Positions 62,580 to 64,000 of a DNA stretch of 64,000 nucleotides are shown one piece after another (position 1 is the stretch's first letter; each line of letters opens with the position of its first letter). The notes beneath the pieces were generated by a model. It saw only the letters and a list, made by a program, of their open reading frames with translations, searched no databases and was not told the origin of the DNA. The translations under genes were made by a program, and so were the position numbers. The DNA is taken from contig NZ_FOAI01000012.1 in the NCBI RefSeq assembly GCF_900109705.1, forward strand, positions 1-64,000. Reading direction: 5' to 3'. Origin of the DNA: Roseivivax marinus (lineage in GTDB: Bacteria; Pseudomonadota; Alphaproteobacteria; Rhodobacterales; Rhodobacteraceae).

Positions 62580-63772
62580 AGGTCGACCATCTCGTCGCCG
62601 CACTGCGGAACCCGTCCTTCGCGCTGTATCTGACCGGCAACGCGGTTTCCATCGTCGGCACCTGGGCGCAGCGCGTGGTGCTGTTCTGGCTCGCGTGGGA
62701 GGCGACCGAGTCCACCGCCATCATCGGCTTGATGGCGGCGGCGGACCTGCTGCCCTCGGTTCTCGTCGCGCCGTTTGCGGGATCGCTGGCCGACCGGGCC
62801 GACCGGCTCGCCTTGGCGCGGCGTCTCCAGCTTCTGTCCGTGGGGCCGCCCCTCATTCTGCTGGGGCTTCTCTGGGCGGGGCAGATCACAACGCCCGCGT
62901 TGCAGGCGATGTCGCTGGCGACCGGCATCGTCAACGGCTTCGACCATCCCACGCGCATGGTGCTGGTGGGCAATCTCGTCGAGCGGTCGCTGGTCCCGGG
63001 CGCCGTTGCAATCAATTCCATCGTTTTCAATCTGGCCCGCATGATCGGGCCCGCTCTCGGGGGCGCGGCGATCTCGTTCGACACGTCCGGGGCGATCTTC
63101 GTGCTGAACGTGGTGAGCTATCTCGGGTTCGCCGCGATCCTGTCGCGCCTGACGCTGGTGTCCCGCCCGGAGGCCGGACCCTCGACCTCTGTGGCGGCAG
63201 GCTGGGTCGACACGCTCTCGCATCTCGGCGCCCGCCACCGCGCCGTCCTGATCTACTTCGCGCTGCTGGCACTTTGCTTTCGACCGGTTTTCGAGCTGTT
63301 GCCCTCCTTCGCTGAGACGGTAGCGGGTCCGGCACTGGAAGCCGGGCAGGTCTTCGGTTGGATGACTTCGGCGCAAGCGCTCGGAGCGATGGTCGGCGCG
63401 CTCGCGGTCTCCATGCTGACGGCCGCCGTCGGGGTGGTGCCGCTCATACTGGTGACTGGTGCGGTCTCTACCGTCGCACTGGCACTCTTTCTGGTGTCCT
63501 CAGGTGCGGCGGCGGCGCTCGCGACCCTGACATTCCTGTCTGGTGCCATCCTCGCCAATGGTGTCTCCACACAGGTCATGCTTCAGACCGAGATAGCCGA
63601 CACCGAGCGCGGGCGGGTCCTGTCGCTCTACACGATGATATTCCGTGGCATGCCTGCGCTCGGGGCGTTCCTGATCGGTGTGGGCGGGACGGTCGTGTCC
63701 TCCAAGGTGCTGTTCTGGATGACTATTCCAGCTCTCGTCCTTGCGTCGGTCATTGCGGCGCGCCGATTGTGA
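62558..63772 (+). CDS. MFS transporter
   Basis: A 404-residue carrier with 12 hydrophobic segments (DUF894/EntS-type MFS). ADRADRLALARRLQLL is motif A. The start is TTG at 62558 inside rraA; TTG 62576 is an alternative. Overlap with rraA shows translational coupling and a likely shared substrate. Confidence 0.82.
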   Translation: MPRFKGLKVDHLVAALRNPSFALYLTGNAVSIVGTWAQRVVLFWLAWEATESTAIIGLMAAADLLPSVLVAPFAGSLADRADRLALARRLQLLSVGPPLILLGLLWAGQITTPALQAMSLATGIVNGFDHPTRMVLVGNLVERSLVPGAVAINSIVFNLARMIGPALGGAAISFDTSGAIFVLNVVSYLGFAAILSRLTLVSRPEAGPSTSVAAGWVDTLSHLGARHRAVLIYFALLALCFRPVFELLPSFAETVAGPALEAGQVFGWMTSAQALGAMVGALAVSMLTAAVGVVPLILVTGAVSTVALALFLVSSGAAAALATLTFLSGAILANGVSTQVMLQTEIADTERGRVLSLYTMIFRGMPALGAFLIGVGGTVVSSKVLFWMTIPALVLASVIAARRL

Positions 63773-63889
63773 TCATCTGTGACACTCTATTCGGTAAGCT
63801 ATTCTTAATCTGTGGATCACTTTTATTCGCTGTAAATTAGATAACCTATACGAATAGGGTGGCTGCGAGGAAACTAAGGGAGGAACCTT

Positions 63890-64000
63890 ATGAAACGCAC
63901 AGTGTTCACTGCGGCGCTCGTCGCGACCACTGCCATGGCCGGTGCCGTGGCCGCGCAGGATTACCCGTCCGAAGAAATCGAGGTCATCGTCGGCTATTCC
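63890..64000 (+). CDS. Second TTT-family (Bug) binding protein, cut by window end
   Basis: 37 codons from ATG 63890 with AAGGGAGG upstream. The signal peptide (TAALVATTAMAGAVAAQ) and YPSEEIEVIVGYS match the N-terminus of the Bug protein at 57610-58557. Strand and position suggest it starts a new operon. Confidence 0.85.
   Translation, partial: MKRTVFTAALVATTAMAGAVAAQDYPSEEIEVIVGYS

Noticed and set aside
1-64000. Stop-codon reassignment of TAG across the genome
   Set aside because: Several intact genes end with TAG (MaoC-like, receiver protein, RES toxin), so TAG works as a stop.

Overview
The window is GC-rich, densely coded DNA from an alphaproteobacterium, most probably a member of the Rhodobacterales. 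The reasons are gene content (TRAP and TTT-type solute transport, ArgO/ArgP, RraA, group III truncated globin, HWE kinase, an ISXO2-type IS1595 element) and codon use. This is a reading of gene content; no database was searched. No rRNA, tRNA or CRISPR array was seen.

Layout. (a) 1-5.1 kb: end of a DUF411 metal-binding gene, a GIY-YIG protein, a TetR/MaoC operon divergent from an MFS exporter with a 20-bp operator-like palindrome between them, and an IS1595-family copy. (b) 5.2-11.9 kb: accessory block with an Xre/ParS-like antitoxin lacking its toxin, a GIY-YIG protein behind a helicase-like C-terminal fragment, vapBC, a SEC-C protein, prlF-yhaV, and an 84-bp direct repeat carrying a broken second vapB. 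(c) 12.3-23.7 kb: housekeeping and stress genes. These are an amino-acid cluster (DapA-like lyase, LysE exporter with an amber codon, argO, argP, proline-racemase family), a receiver protein, a GFA enzyme, an HWE kinase, and a nitrosative-stress/metal group (nsrR-like, DUF6522, DUF305 fused to a membrane domain, truncated globin, DUF983), then a MocR regulator. (d) 23.7-28.3 kb: a chain of small cassettes (JAMM-protease remnant, kptA, truncated MqsA-like antitoxin, HTH protein, xre-res pair, DUF6338 pair, parA remnant) in which a 16-18 bp perfect palindrome occurs three times at module ends.

(e) 28.3-33.9 kb: a mobile-element integration module on the minus strand, with three overlapping recombinase-type genes, a HTH protein and a protein of unknown family. 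Five 21-bp iteron-like repeats next to an AT-rich stretch lie at its head. (f) 34.3-51.6 kb: a minus-strand nucleic-acid-processing island with a PLD-SNF2 helicase, an AddA-like helicase-nuclease, an AddB-like nuclease, a PD-(D/E)XK nuclease, a decayed SF1 helicase/Vsr/BRCT giant, and small unknown genes. This is the best candidate for an uncharacterised defence or DNA-repair system. (g) 52-64 kb: a catabolic region with a sugar-lactone/hydroxyacid locus (SMP-30 lactonase, TRAP DctMQP, two TTT-type binding proteins, COG3618 amidohydrolase, LysR, 2-hydroxyacid dehydrogenase, RraA, MFS).

The picture is a chromosome or large plasmid whose 4-34 kb part is a hotspot of toxin-antitoxin cassettes and broken mobile elements, next to a defence island, with ordinary metabolic operons on both sides. 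Several genes are broken: two carry in-frame TAG codons, and a parA, a JAMM gene, a vapB, an mqsA and two transposases are fragments.
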